This document shows positions 1 through 7,500 of a stretch of DNA of 64,000 bases, one piece after another. How positions within the stretch are numbered: position 1 is the first letter of the stretch; every line of letters starts with the position of its first letter. A program made the position numbers and the translations under genes. The notes beneath the pieces were generated by a model, which was not told the DNA's origin, did not search any database, and saw only the letters and a list, made by a program, of their open reading frames with translations. The DNA comes from Parvibaculum sp. (GTDB lineage Bacteria > Pseudomonadota > Alphaproteobacteria > Parvibaculales > Parvibaculaceae): NCBI RefSeq assembly GCF_019635935.1, contig NZ_JAHBYN010000001.1:3067532-3131531 (forward strand), read 5' to 3'.

Positions 1-491
1 TCGTCGCGGAGAAGCAGAAGGAAAACCCCTTCGGCGAAGGCACCGAATACGACATCTATCCGAAAGGCCTGACCGATCCCTACAAGGCCCGCCGCTTCAA
101 ATGCGGCGAGGACATGTACGCGACTATCGAGGTGCCGCGCGACGACAAGGACGGACGCCTGAAGCAGTTCATGCGCAATTTCCGCTTCTTCGATGCACCG
201 GTGGCGCTGTTCTTCGCCATCGACCGGCAGATGGGCCTCGGCCAGTGGTCCGATCTCGGCATGTTCATCCAGTCGGTGATGCTGGCCGCCCGCGAGCACG
301 GGCTCCACACCGCGCCGCAGGAAGCCTGGGCGATCTGGTACAAGACGGTGGCGGAGTTTGTGCAGATGCCCGATGAGCTTATGCTCTTTTGCGGCATGGG
401 GCTTGGCTACATGGACGAGGCGGCGCCCATTAACCAATTGCGTACGGATCGCGCGCCGCTTGAGGAATTCGCCACGTTCAGCGGCTTCTGA
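1..491 (+). CDS. Nitroreductase family protein (C-terminal part, cut by window edge)
   Basis: The reading frame is open from base 3 and gives 162 residues ending in EEFATFSGF. It contains the features of the FMN-dependent nitroreductase fold: FFAIDRQMGLGQWSDLGMFIQSVMLAAREHGL, split here as FFAIDRQMGLGQWSDLG then MFIQSVMLAAREHGL, and a late CGMGLGYMDEAAPINQLRTD stretch that in this family lies close to the flavin phosphate. Such enzymes reduce nitroaromatics, quinones or similar acceptors with NAD(P)H in the cytoplasm. The N-terminal part with the first FMN-binding arginine and serine cluster lies outside the window, so substrate class cannot be judged. It stands alone, 72 bp before a PepSY gene on the same strand. 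Confidence 0.85.
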   Translation, partial: VAEKQKENPFGEGTEYDIYPKGLTDPYKARRFKCGEDMYATIEVPRDDKDGRLKQFMRNFRFFDAPVALFFAIDRQMGLGQWSDLGMFIQSVMLAAREHGLHTAPQEAWAIWYKTVAEFVQMPDELMLFCGMGLGYMDEAAPINQLRTDRAPLEEFATFSGF

Positions 492-563
492 GCGGCGAAT
501 TCTGACAGAAAGCCGGAACGCCCGTTCATCGCGGGTTCAGTCGGGATGACCTAAGACCGGGGC

Positions 564-914
564 ATGACGAAGAAACGCACATGGGCCGCTCTGGCATTCG
601 CCGCTCCGATCCTCATTTTTATGGGGCTCGGGCAGGCGCGCGCCGACGATGTGATCGGTGCCCCGGGCGCTTCCGACCTGCTGGTCGAATCCCAGTACTG
701 GGGCCGCGAGGACGACGCGCGCGACGCCGTGCGCCAGGGCCGGGTGATTTCGCCGGGCCAGGCCAAGCAGGCCGCCCTGTCGAGCTATCCGGGCCGCTAT
801 CTCGACATGAGCCTTGCGGGCCAGACCTACTATGTGAAGATCAGGACGGCGGACAACCGGGTCGTCGTGGTGGCGGTCGACGCCAGCTCGGGCCGGGTCA
901 TGGGCGCCCGGTAA
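564..914 (+). CDS. Periplasmic PepSY-domain protein
   Basis: A 116-residue protein with a signal peptide: basic start MTKKR, hydrophobic core to about residue 22, and a probable cleavage after ARA. The rest is one PepSY-like unit: a helix (ISPGQAKQAALSSYPGRYLD) followed by strands ending VVVVAVDASSGRVMGAR, which is the typical end of that domain. PepSY proteins are thought to act in the cell envelope as inhibitors or sensors. It is 23 bp upstream of a response regulator and its kinase, an arrangement often seen for PhoP/PhoQ-like systems, so it may be a target or accessory of that pair. That link is inferred from position only. Confidence 0.8.
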   Translation: MTKKRTWAALAFAAPILIFMGLGQARADDVIGAPGASDLLVESQYWGREDDARDAVRQGRVISPGQAKQAALSSYPGRYLDMSLAGQTYYVKIRTADNRVVVVAVDASSGRVMGAR

Positions 915-937
915 CGGGCAGAAGCGGAGACAGGGGT

Positions 938-1609
938 ATGCGGCTTTTGGTTGTCGAGGACGATCCCGATCTCAACCGGCAGCTTGTCGGCGCGCTGGAG
1001 GAAGCGGGCTATGTGGTGGACAGTGCCCAGGACGGCGAGGAAGGACACTTCCTCGGCGACACCGAGCCCTACGACGCCGTGGTGCTCGATCTCGGCCTGC
1101 CCGAAATGGACGGCGTGACGGTGCTGGAGAAGTGGCGCCGCGACGGCAAGACCATGCCGGTGCTGATCCTGACCGCGCGCGACCGCTGGTCGGACAAGGT
1201 GGCGGGCTTCGACGCCGGCGCCGACGACTATGTGGCCAAACCGTTTTTCATGGAGGAAGTGCTGGCGCGGCTGCGGGCGCTGCTGCGCCGCGCCACCGGC
1301 CATGCGACCAGCGAACTCGAATGCGGGCCGGTTCGCGTGGATACGCGCAGCTCGCGCGTGACGGTGGAGGGCAGGGCGATCAAGCTGACCTCGCTCGAAT
1401 ACCGCCTGCTCGCCTATATGATGCATCACCGCGACCGCGTGATCTCGCGCACCGAACTCGTCGAACATCTCTACGACCAGGATTTCGACCGCGATTCCAA
1501 CACCATCGAGGTCTTTGTGGGTCGGCTGCGCCGCAAGCTCGGCAAGGATGTGATCGAGACCGTGCGCGGCCTCGGCTACAGGCTGACGGCGCCGGAAGAT
1601 GCGGTCTGA
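938..1609 (+). CDS. OmpR/PhoP-family response regulator
   Basis: A 223-residue two-domain regulator. The receiver begins MRLLVVEDDPDLN with the acidic pair, the phospho-acceptor Asp is D51 in VVLDLGLPE, the conserved Thr is in LTARD and the Lys is in YVAKPF. The C-terminal half is an OmpR-type winged helix: LTSLEYRLLAYM, ISRTELVEHLY, then a recognition region with NTIEVFVGRLRRKL and ending VRGLGYRL. The open frame extends further upstream, but the ATG at 938 follows a GAGACAGGGG ribosome binding site and starts exactly where the domain starts. Its last 11 bases overlap the kinase gene, so the two are translationally coupled. Confidence 0.93.
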   Translation: MRLLVVEDDPDLNRQLVGALEEAGYVVDSAQDGEEGHFLGDTEPYDAVVLDLGLPEMDGVTVLEKWRRDGKTMPVLILTARDRWSDKVAGFDAGADDYVAKPFFMEEVLARLRALLRRATGHATSELECGPVRVDTRSSRVTVEGRAIKLTSLEYRLLAYMMHHRDRVISRTELVEHLYDQDFDRDSNTIEVFVGRLRRKLGKDVIETVRGLGYRLTAPEDAV

Positions 1610-2969
1610 CAGTCTCGCATTCCGCCTTGTCGCGGGCGCGGCGCTGTGGAGCGTCGTGGCGCTCGTCGCTGGCGGCCTGATCCTCTCCGCCATTTTCCGC
1701 AATTCGGTCGAGCGCAGTTTCGACGGGCGGCTCGACGTGCTGCTCGACAGCCTGATCGCGACGACGGAGGTCGATAGCGAGGGCAATATCGTGCGCGTTC
1801 GCGACCTTTCCGAAACGCGCTTCGACCTCGTTTATTCTGGCTGGTACTGGCAGGTCTCGCCGATGGCGGAGCGGCCGGCGCTGCGTTCGCGTTCGCTGTT
1901 CGATCAGTCGCTCGACCTTTCCGCGCGGCGCGGCATCGAGCGCAACGATCTCGGCCTCAAGGTCTTCGATGTCGCCGGCCCGGAAAACCAGCCGCTGCGC
2001 GTTGCCGAACGCCGCGTGACGCTGCCGGACTACGACATCCGGGTCTCCTTCGCGGTCGCCGGCGATCGCGGCGAAATCAACGCCGAAATTCAGGGCTTCA
2101 ACACCTGGCTCTTCGCGGCGATGGCGGCAATGGGCGCGGGCCTGCTGATCGCCTTGCTGATCCAGGTGCGCTTCGGCCTCCAGCCGCTCGAACGCGTGCG
2201 CCTCGCGCTGGCGCAGATCCGTTCCGGCCGCGCGACCCGGCTGGAAGGAAAATTTCCGCAGGAAATCGAACCGCTGGCCGACGAACTCAACCGGCTGCTG
2301 GAAGGCAACCGCGAGGTGCTGGAACGCGCCCGCACCCATGTCGGCAATCTGGCGCATGCACTGAAAACGCCGCTCAGTGTGCTGACCAACGAAGCGCGCA
2401 CGCATGACGGGCCCTTGGGCGAGACCGTGACCCGCATGGCGGCGCAAATGCGCGAACAGATCGACCATCATCTGGCCCGCGCGCGCATGGCGGCATCGGC
2501 CAATGTGCTCGGCGTCAACACGCCGGTCGCCCCGGTGCTGGCGCGGCTCGCGCGCGCGCTGGAACGCATCTATGCCGAACGCGGCATCGGCATCGCGGTC
2601 GACTGTCCGGCGACGACCGGCTTTCGCGGCGAGGCACAGGACCTGGAGGAAGTGGCCGGCAATCTTGTCGACAATGCCTGCAAATGGGCCGCCGCGTGGG
2701 TGACGCTGACTGTGACGCCGGGTGTCACGCACAACGGGCGACCTTTTTTCCTGCTGGCGGTCGAGGATGACGGGCCGGGCCTGCCCGAAGAGCAGCGCCA
2801 GACAGTGCTGAAACGCGGCGCGCGGCTCGACGAAACAAAGCCGGGTTCCGGCCTCGGCCTCTCAATCGTCACTGAAATTGCCGAGCTTTATGGCGGCGAG
2901 TTGCGCCTCGAAACCTCGGAAACCGGTGGCTTGCGGGCCGAACTGCTTCTGCCGGCTTCGGCCGACTGA
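1599..2969 (+). CDS. PhoQ-like sensor histidine kinase
   Basis: A 456-residue inner-membrane kinase and partner of the regulator it overlaps. A first membrane helix lies near residues 11-32, a periplasmic sensor region of about 130 residues follows, and a second helix lies near 170-190 before a short HAMP-like linker. The phospho-acceptor is H253 in NLAHALKTPLSVL, the PhoQ-like form of the H box. The ATPase domain shows the N box NLVDNACKWA, the G1 box VEDDGPGLP and the G2 box GSGLGLSIV. The periplasmic region is rich in Arg and Asp, and its signal cannot be read from sequence. A short GC hairpin lies just after the stop but lacks a T-run. Confidence 0.9.
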   Translation: MRSDSLAFRLVAGAALWSVVALVAGGLILSAIFRNSVERSFDGRLDVLLDSLIATTEVDSEGNIVRVRDLSETRFDLVYSGWYWQVSPMAERPALRSRSLFDQSLDLSARRGIERNDLGLKVFDVAGPENQPLRVAERRVTLPDYDIRVSFAVAGDRGEINAEIQGFNTWLFAAMAAMGAGLLIALLIQVRFGLQPLERVRLALAQIRSGRATRLEGKFPQEIEPLADELNRLLEGNREVLERARTHVGNLAHALKTPLSVLTNEARTHDGPLGETVTRMAAQMREQIDHHLARARMAASANVLGVNTPVAPVLARLARALERIYAERGIGIAVDCPATTGFRGEAQDLEEVAGNLVDNACKWAAAWVTLTVTPGVTHNGRPFFLLAVEDDGPGLPEEQRQTVLKRGARLDETKPGSGLGLSIVTEIAELYGGELRLETSETGGLRAELLLPASAD

Positions 2970-3092
2970 AATCCGGCCCGATCCGGGCCGCGAAGCTGAA
3001 CGCCCGATGAACGGCGCATTCAGGCCCCGCTCAAGGGCGCTCTCCTATCCTGATCATCGTTACATCACCCAATCAGGACATGGGGTACAGCG

Positions 3093-3578
3093 ATGAAGAT
3101 CAAGAGCACACTTTTCGTAGGCGCACTGGCCCTGGCGCTGGCCGGCTGCCAGACGGGCGGCCCCGGATACGGATATGGCGGTACGGGCCCCAAGGAAGGC
3201 TTCGGCACATTGGCTGGCGCGGTTGCGGGCGGTCTTGCCGGTTCGCAGATCGGCGGCGGTTCGGGCCGGCTCTGGGCGACGGGCGCCGGCGTTCTGATCG
3301 GTGCGATGGTCGGCAACAATATCGGCCGCAGCCTCGACCGCGCCGACCAGATGTATCTCCAGAACGCCTCCTACAGCGCGTTCCAGAGCGGCCAGTCGAC
3401 GCAGTGGCGCAATCCGGACAGCGGCAACTACGGCTACGTCAATCCCGGCCGCTCCTATCAGTCGAATTCCGGCTACTGCCGCGAATACAACCAGACCGTC
3501 TATATCGGCGGTCGCGCCGAACAGGCCTACGGCACCGCCTGCCGCCAGCCCGACGGTTCGTGGCAGATCATGGGCTGA
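3093..3578 (+). CDS. Outer-membrane lipoprotein with glycine-zipper region
   Basis: A 161-residue precursor with a lipoprotein signal peptide and lipobox LALAGC, modified cysteine C19. The mature protein has a Gly/Tyr-rich stretch, then a glycine zipper (LAGAVAGGLAGSQIGGGSG ... GAGVLIGAMVGNNIGRSLD) like the 17-kDa antigen/RT0821 surface-protein family, then a C-terminal domain with SGYCREYNQTVYIGGRAEQAYGTAC, where two cysteines could pair. That end (CREY...G...AYGTACRQPDGSWQIM) is typical of the same family. Members sit in the outer membrane or periplasm and their molecular role is not established. The gene is monocistronic, with a GGGGTA ribosome binding site before the ATG. Confidence 0.85.
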   Translation: MKIKSTLFVGALALALAGCQTGGPGYGYGGTGPKEGFGTLAGAVAGGLAGSQIGGGSGRLWATGAGVLIGAMVGNNIGRSLDRADQMYLQNASYSAFQSGQSTQWRNPDSGNYGYVNPGRSYQSNSGYCREYNQTVYIGGRAEQAYGTACRQPDGSWQIMG

Positions 3579-3623
3579 CGCCCGACCTTCGTGAGACATC
3601 TCCTTCGTGCGACACCGAACGTG

Positions 3624-3659
3624 AAAAGGCCGCCGCTCTCCTTGAGGAAAGCGGCGGCC
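3624..3659 (-). terminator. Probable intrinsic terminator reading on the minus strand
   Basis: A 10-bp perfect stem (3628-3637 with 3650-3659, GGCCGCCGCT) encloses a 12-base loop. On the minus strand it is followed directly by TTTT (3627-3624), and on the plus strand the flank is not T-rich. It therefore fits a transcript coming from the right, that is, from the small ORF at 3781-3891. It may also limit readthrough from the lipoprotein gene. Confidence 0.55.
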
Positions 3660-3780
3660 AGTTCGGAAACGGCAGCGACGCGGTCAGTTTATCTTGTCTA
3701 TGGACCGCCCCGTTTGCGCCCATCTATTTCGATTGCAGAGTCGCCGCGCCGGAACCGGTGCAGCGATAAAGGATAAAGGC

Positions 3781-3891
3781 TCAGGCAGAAAGGCCTCCGG
3801 AAGTTTCCGACCTTACCTGCCTCGCCACACGACCCTCTGTTGAGATCGAAATCTTGGCGATGGCAAACGGCGTCACGTAACCGTTAGACAT
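3781..3891 (-). CDS. Small ORF, 36 residues, with near-perfect Shine-Dalgarno
   Basis: The minus strand reads ATG at 3891 to TGA at 3781 and encodes 36 residues: MSNGYVTPFAIAKISISTEG then RVARQVRSETSGGLSA. Directly upstream is GAAAGGAGGTGATCC, complementary to the last 15 bases typical of 16S rRNA, with GGAGG 7 bases from the ATG. This is far stronger than the ribosome binding sites of its neighbours. A hairpin with TTTT lies about 120 bases downstream on the same strand. The peptide has no signal sequence, no cysteine and no membrane segment; it has one hydrophobic patch and a basic, Ser/Thr/Gly-rich tail. I do not recognise it. It stands alone, so it could be a small regulatory protein, a secreted or modified peptide, or a highly translated leader. 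Confidence 0.6.
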   Translation of the reverse strand: MSNGYVTPFAIAKISISTEGRVARQVRSETSGGLSA

Positions 3892-3964
3892 CGGATCACC
3901 TCCTTTCAATTGTTGAACCCAGTATCGCAAGCGTGAATCCGGAATGCGCGCGCGTCAAGAGAAT

Positions 3965-3989
3965 GTGTGTGAAGAGTTCATGCACACAC
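3965..3989. repeat. Inverted repeat GTGTGTG/CACACAC upstream of the small ORF
   Basis: GTGTGTG at 3965-3971 and CACACAC at 3983-3989 form 7-bp arms 11 bases apart. They lie about 75-100 bp upstream of the 36-residue ORF on the minus strand, a position suited to an operator or activator site. No clear -10/-35 pair could be assigned with confidence, although TTGACG occurs on the minus strand near 3953-3958. Confidence 0.35.
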
Positions 3990-4111
3990 GATCGAGTGTC
4001 CGCGATGCCCGTCATTGTTGACATTTTCGAAGCAGGCGGCACCGCGCGATGCCGCGGATCGCCGGCCGGATAGGGCCTGAGCGGCGCGGATTTTGACATC
4101 GAATCGAGAAG

Positions 4112-5479
4112 TTAACGGCCCGCGGCCGTCGCTTTGCCGGCTTCGGCGGCGGGTTCCTCGGCCGCCAGCAGCGAGGCGATGGTGGTCGGATCGGCAAGTT
4201 CGGCCTCCCGCGCCGCCAGCGCCCCGAAAAAGGCTTCGACGCGGGGCTCATGTGCAAGGCTCGCATCCTCGACATGGCGCTTGTAGCGCTGCGCCCGCAC
4301 GGCATCCAGAACGTCGGCGACACGGGTCTTGTCGGCCGGCCGGGCCGGCACGAAGCGGGGCGGGGTGCCGGCGGCGAAGGTGACGAGCCCGGCATTGCAG
4401 AGCGCGCGCGAGAGTTCACCCATCGCCTCCATCGGCACATGCAGCCGCCGCGCCAGCGCTTCTTCGGTCCAGGGCGTCTGCGCGCGCTCGAAAGCGTCGT
4501 GGATCAGCAGCAGCGCCTGAACCGCCATACGGTCGAGCTGGCGCAATGTCAGCGGGCTGACGCCGGCCTGTGCCGAAAGATAGGCGCGGTTCTGGTAGTA
4601 GAAGGCGATGGCGCAGCCGCCGAGCAGGATCAGCCATGCCGCGTAGAGCCAGATCATGAAAAAGACCAGGCTGGCGAAGGCCGAATAGATCGCCACATAT
4701 TGCGCCGATTTGACGACGAATGTGGCGAAGGTCCAGCCGGCCGCCCCCCAGACGACGCCCGCAACTGTCGCGCCGACCAGCGCGGCGTCGAGTTTGACGC
4801 GCGTGTTGGGGATCATCATGTAGATGAAGGCGAAGGCGGCGATCAGCACCGCAAAGGGCAGCAGCCGGCTCGATTGCTCGACGATATAGACGACCAGCCA
4901 GTGTTCGGCGGCGCTGCCGATGAATGTGTTGGAAATCGCGCCCGCCATGATGCCGACAACAGTCAGCACGATCAGCGGTCCGAGAATGCCCATGCTGACA
5001 ATTTCGGTGAACTGGCGCGCGAAGGAGCGGTTGGATTCGACGTGCCAGATGCTGTTGAACGCCGCCTCGACCTTGTTGATCAGCGAAATGACCGTGTAGA
5101 GCAGGAATGCAAAGCCGACCGTGCCGAGCACATTGGCGTTGACCCGCTGCACGAACTCCATCATCCGCTGCGTGATCTCGGCCCCCTGGTCGCCAAGCGG
5201 CGCCAGAAAGTCGGCCATGATGGTTTCGATGTAGCTGTCGAAACCGAAGGCGCGGAAAATCGCGAAGGCGATGGCGAGCGCCGGCACCAGCGCCAGCAAT
5301 GTCGTGTAGACGAGGCTCATCGCCCGGAGGCTCAGCGCCCCGCCGGCAATGTCGCGCGCCGTCGCCCAGCCGATCCGCGCGGCAATGAGTATCGCCCGCA
5401 TCCAGAAGGGCTGGTCGTCGAGGGTGCGATCCCAGATGAGAGCGTGGAGGCGCTCGATGAGCGAGGCGGAGCCGAACAT
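4112..5479 (-). CDS. YihY/UPF0761 family inner-membrane protein
   Basis: A 455-residue integral membrane protein of the YihY family (once called ribonuclease BN, a role no longer accepted). After about 50 residues it shows the family opening GGALSLRAMSLVYTTLLALVPALAI and about six membrane helices up to residue 310, including ALVGATVAGVVWGAAGWTF and IYSAFASLVFFMIWLYAAWLILLGG (quoted here as IYSAFASLVFFMIWLYAA plus WLILLGG). The C-terminal 140 residues are soluble and look like a winged-helix segment (WTEEALARRLHVPMEAMGEL). E. coli YihY is about 290 residues, so this is the longer form with the cytoplasmic tail. Transport or stress roles have been proposed but not settled. Confidence 0.85.
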   Translation of the reverse strand: MFGSASLIERLHALIWDRTLDDQPFWMRAILIAARIGWATARDIAGGALSLRAMSLVYTTLLALVPALAIAFAIFRAFGFDSYIETIMADFLAPLGDQGAEITQRMMEFVQRVNANVLGTVGFAFLLYTVISLINKVEAAFNSIWHVESNRSFARQFTEIVSMGILGPLIVLTVVGIMAGAISNTFIGSAAEHWLVVYIVEQSSRLLPFAVLIAAFAFIYMMIPNTRVKLDAALVGATVAGVVWGAAGWTFATFVVKSAQYVAIYSAFASLVFFMIWLYAAWLILLGGCAIAFYYQNRAYLSAQAGVSPLTLRQLDRMAVQALLLIHDAFERAQTPWTEEALARRLHVPMEAMGELSRALCNAGLVTFAAGTPPRFVPARPADKTRVADVLDAVRAQRYKRHVEDASLAHEPRVEAFFGALAAREAELADPTTIASLLAAEEPAAEAGKATAAGR

Positions 5480-5513
5480 GGCGCCATGCTAGACGCCGGA
5501 GCCCGCAATCGAA

Positions 5514-5542
5514 AGGCCCTCCGCCGTTTCCGGGGAGGGCCT
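5514..5542 (-). terminator. Hairpin between cold-shock gene and yihY-like gene
   Basis: AGGCCCTCC (5514-5522) pairs with GGAGGGCCT (5534-5542) around an 11-base loop, and the minus strand continues TTTC. It lies about 50 bp downstream of the cold-shock stop codon. It is a plausible weak intrinsic terminator or mRNA-stabilising 3-prime hairpin for that short transcript. A second GC-rich palindrome, GCGGGC/GCCCGC, lies at about 5556-5574. Confidence 0.5.
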
Positions 5543-5592
5543 CGATATTTTGTCGGGCGGGCGCGGCCGCCCGCGCCGATGATCTTCGTCGA

Positions 5593-5799
5593 TCAGCCGA
5601 GCACCAGATTTTCGGCGGAGAAGCGACCGTTGCGCCCCTCGACCAGTTCGTACTGGATTTGCTGACCTTCCTGCAGGGTCTTCTGGCCGGCCTGTTCGAC
5701 GGCGGAAATGTGGACGAATACGTCCTTTCCTCCATCGGCAGGTGCAATGAATCCATAACCCTTAGTGGCGTTGAACCACTTCACGACTCCGCTAGCCAT
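5593..5799 (-). CDS. Cold-shock protein (CspA family)
   Basis: A 68-residue single cold-shock domain: [18 protein letters not shown] carries the RNP1 motif KGYGFI, and DVFVHIS carries RNP2. It ends [11 protein letters not shown] at the family's normal length. Such proteins bind single-stranded RNA and DNA and melt mRNA structure. The frame stays open upstream to 5931, including an ATG at 5820, but the domain begins exactly at 5799, and the extra residues have no family counterpart. The upstream minus-strand region is a likely long structured leader, which is usual for cold-shock genes. Confidence 0.93.
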   Translation of the reverse strand: MASGVVKWFNATKGYGFIAPADGGKDVFVHISAVEQAGQKTLQEGQQIQYELVEGRNGRFSAENLVLG

Positions 5800-6042
5800 A
5801 ATGCGCTGATTGCCTCGCATAGAGATAGAACGAACGGATGCCGCCGTTCGGGGCCGCACCCGGGGAAAAACGCTATCACCGAAATTTGGCCCGGACCAAC
5901 GAAAATCCCGGCCCGAAGGCGGCGCTCGCAACCGCGCTTACCCACCCAAATCACAGCCGAAAATGGCCAAATCCCGCCATTTGCGGGGATATGGAACCAA
6001 ATTTTAAGTATGGGTCCGTAGGGTTGAGCCTTGGGGAGCGGC

Positions 6043-7500
6043 ATGGGGGCCGCCGAGTTCAGCCGAGACGTCATGGCCAACGAACCGAACGCATCGCTGT
6101 CGCAGCGCCTGGCAAACTACCTGGCGCAATTGCCGCCGCCTGCCGTGCTGAAGCTCGCCTCGGGCATCGAGCGCGAAAAGCTGCGCGGCAATGCCGGCCT
6201 TCCCTATGAAACAATTCTGTCGGGCCTGCGTCCGCTGCTCGCCGCCTTTCGCGGCGCGCGGCCGGGCATGGCCGATCCGATGCGCCGCCTCTGTCAGCCC
6301 TTTGAGGATTTGCTGTCCAATGCGCCGGAGGTCGACCGTGCGCGCGGCCGCATCGCGCGCAGCGTCATCCAGCCGTTGTGGTCCTGGCTTGAAACCGAAT
6401 TGCTGCCCGATGCCTTGCCCGATATGGCGCAGCGCATCGTCGATCACACATTGAAGGGCGATGCCGGCGCACGCGATACGACCGTGTCGGTGATGCATGC
6501 TTCGGTCGCGGCCGCCATTGCCGCCGCGCTCGACGACGCGCGCCGCGACGGCGCGCGGCGCCGCGAAATCGAGGCTCGGCTCGGCGGCGAGAGTGGTATC
6601 GAGGATGCGCGCGCGATTGCCGCCGCATTGTCGATCGCGCCCGTGATGCTGAAACTGCAATCGGCGTTGCCGAAAGGCGCCGCCGACTTCGACGACGGTC
6701 TGGTGACGGCCGTCAAGGAACTCTACGAAGAGGCGCGCGAAAAATCCGCCGAGGCGGCGCTCTATGTGGCGTTTGCCGCGATGGCGCGTCTCGCGGAACC
6801 CTGGCAGATCCTCCGCCTGGCGCGGAAGGTTGCCCATTATCGCAATGACATGCTGATCAGCCGCAGCGAACTGGCGGTTCTCGGGGAGGCGTTGCTTGCC
6901 GACATGGACCGGATCGCGCGCGCCGCCGAAAGCAAGCGCCCCGGCCATGCCGATCTCGACATGCTGCGCGGCGAGATAAAGCGCTTCGCCCGCATTTCGC
7001 GCGGCTTCACCGCCGAAATCGATTTGCGGCGCCACGGCGAATGGGGCCAACGCCTGCTCGGCGCGCGGGCGCGCCTCTCCGCGGCGATCTCGCAGGAAAT
7101 GGCGCGCTTCGAAACCGATCTTCCGCGGGCCCTGCCGCTGCACCAGATCGGACAATATGGACGCGGCGGTCCGCTGCGTCCCGATATTTCGGCCGCGCCC
7201 GACACCGCGCGCACCGAGCGCATGAGCGCCTGTCTACGCTTCCTCGAAGGCCTGTCGCCGATCTGCGAGGCGGTCGGCGCGCAGAGCCATTGCCGGAGCG
7301 TTCGCGGCCAGATCACGGTCTATCTCAACACTTACGAAGACCGTCTGCTCGAAGAGCTCAGAACCGCGACCGGAACGGCCCGCATCAACGCCGAAGCGTT
7401 CATTGAAATCGCCGCTCGCTTCCGCGAGGCGCTTGGCGAGGACCGCACGGCGGATATTTTGCGCCGCCGCGCCGATGTGGCGTTGCAGGTCGCGAGCTAG
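6043..7500 (+). CDS. Conserved hypothetical protein, alpha-helical, 485 residues
   Basis: I do not recognise a domain. The ATG at 6043 follows GGGGAG at 5 bases; a TTG 12 bases earlier and an ATG at 6073 are alternatives. The product is rich in Ala, Arg, Leu and Glu and is predicted by eye to be almost wholly helical, without signal peptide or membrane segment. A middle stretch around residues 225-290 (AVKELYEEAREKSAEAALYV, then AAMARLAEPWQILRLARKV) and several RARR/DRAR patches suggest a helical-repeat or coiled protein that could bind nucleic acid or a partner. It is monocistronic and converges on the next gene, sharing its stop tetranucleotide CTAG. Base composition matches its neighbours. 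Confidence 0.7.
   Translation: MGAAEFSRDVMANEPNASLSQRLANYLAQLPPPAVLKLASGIEREKLRGNAGLPYETILSGLRPLLAAFRGARPGMADPMRRLCQPFEDLLSNAPEVDRARGRIARSVIQPLWSWLETELLPDALPDMAQRIVDHTLKGDAGARDTTVSVMHASVAAAIAAALDDARRDGARRREIEARLGGESGIEDARAIAAALSIAPVMLKLQSALPKGAADFDDGLVTAVKELYEEAREKSAEAALYVAFAAMARLAEPWQILRLARKVAHYRNDMLISRSELAVLGEALLADMDRIARAAESKRPGHADLDMLRGEIKRFARISRGFTAEIDLRRHGEWGQRLLGARARLSAAISQEMARFETDLPRALPLHQIGQYGRGGPLRPDISAAPDTARTERMSACLRFLEGLSPICEAVGAQSHCRSVRGQITVYLNTYEDRLLEELRTATGTARINAEAFIEIAARFREALGEDRTADILRRRADVALQVAS

Noticed and set aside
3890..3906. Plus-strand text GGATCACCTCCTTTC, identical to the 3-prime end of 16S rRNA
   Set aside because: Only about 15 bases match and no other rRNA sequence is around it. 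It is explained as the reverse complement of a strong ribosome binding site for the 36-residue minus-strand ORF.
3896..4099. 67-codon minus-strand frame upstream of the small ORF
   Set aside because: No ribosome binding site, no recognisable residues, and it overlaps the likely promoter region of the 36-residue ORF.
5800..5931. Longer start for the cold-shock protein
   Set aside because: The 44 extra residues are outside the conserved domain and have no family counterpart; the region is better read as an untranslated leader.
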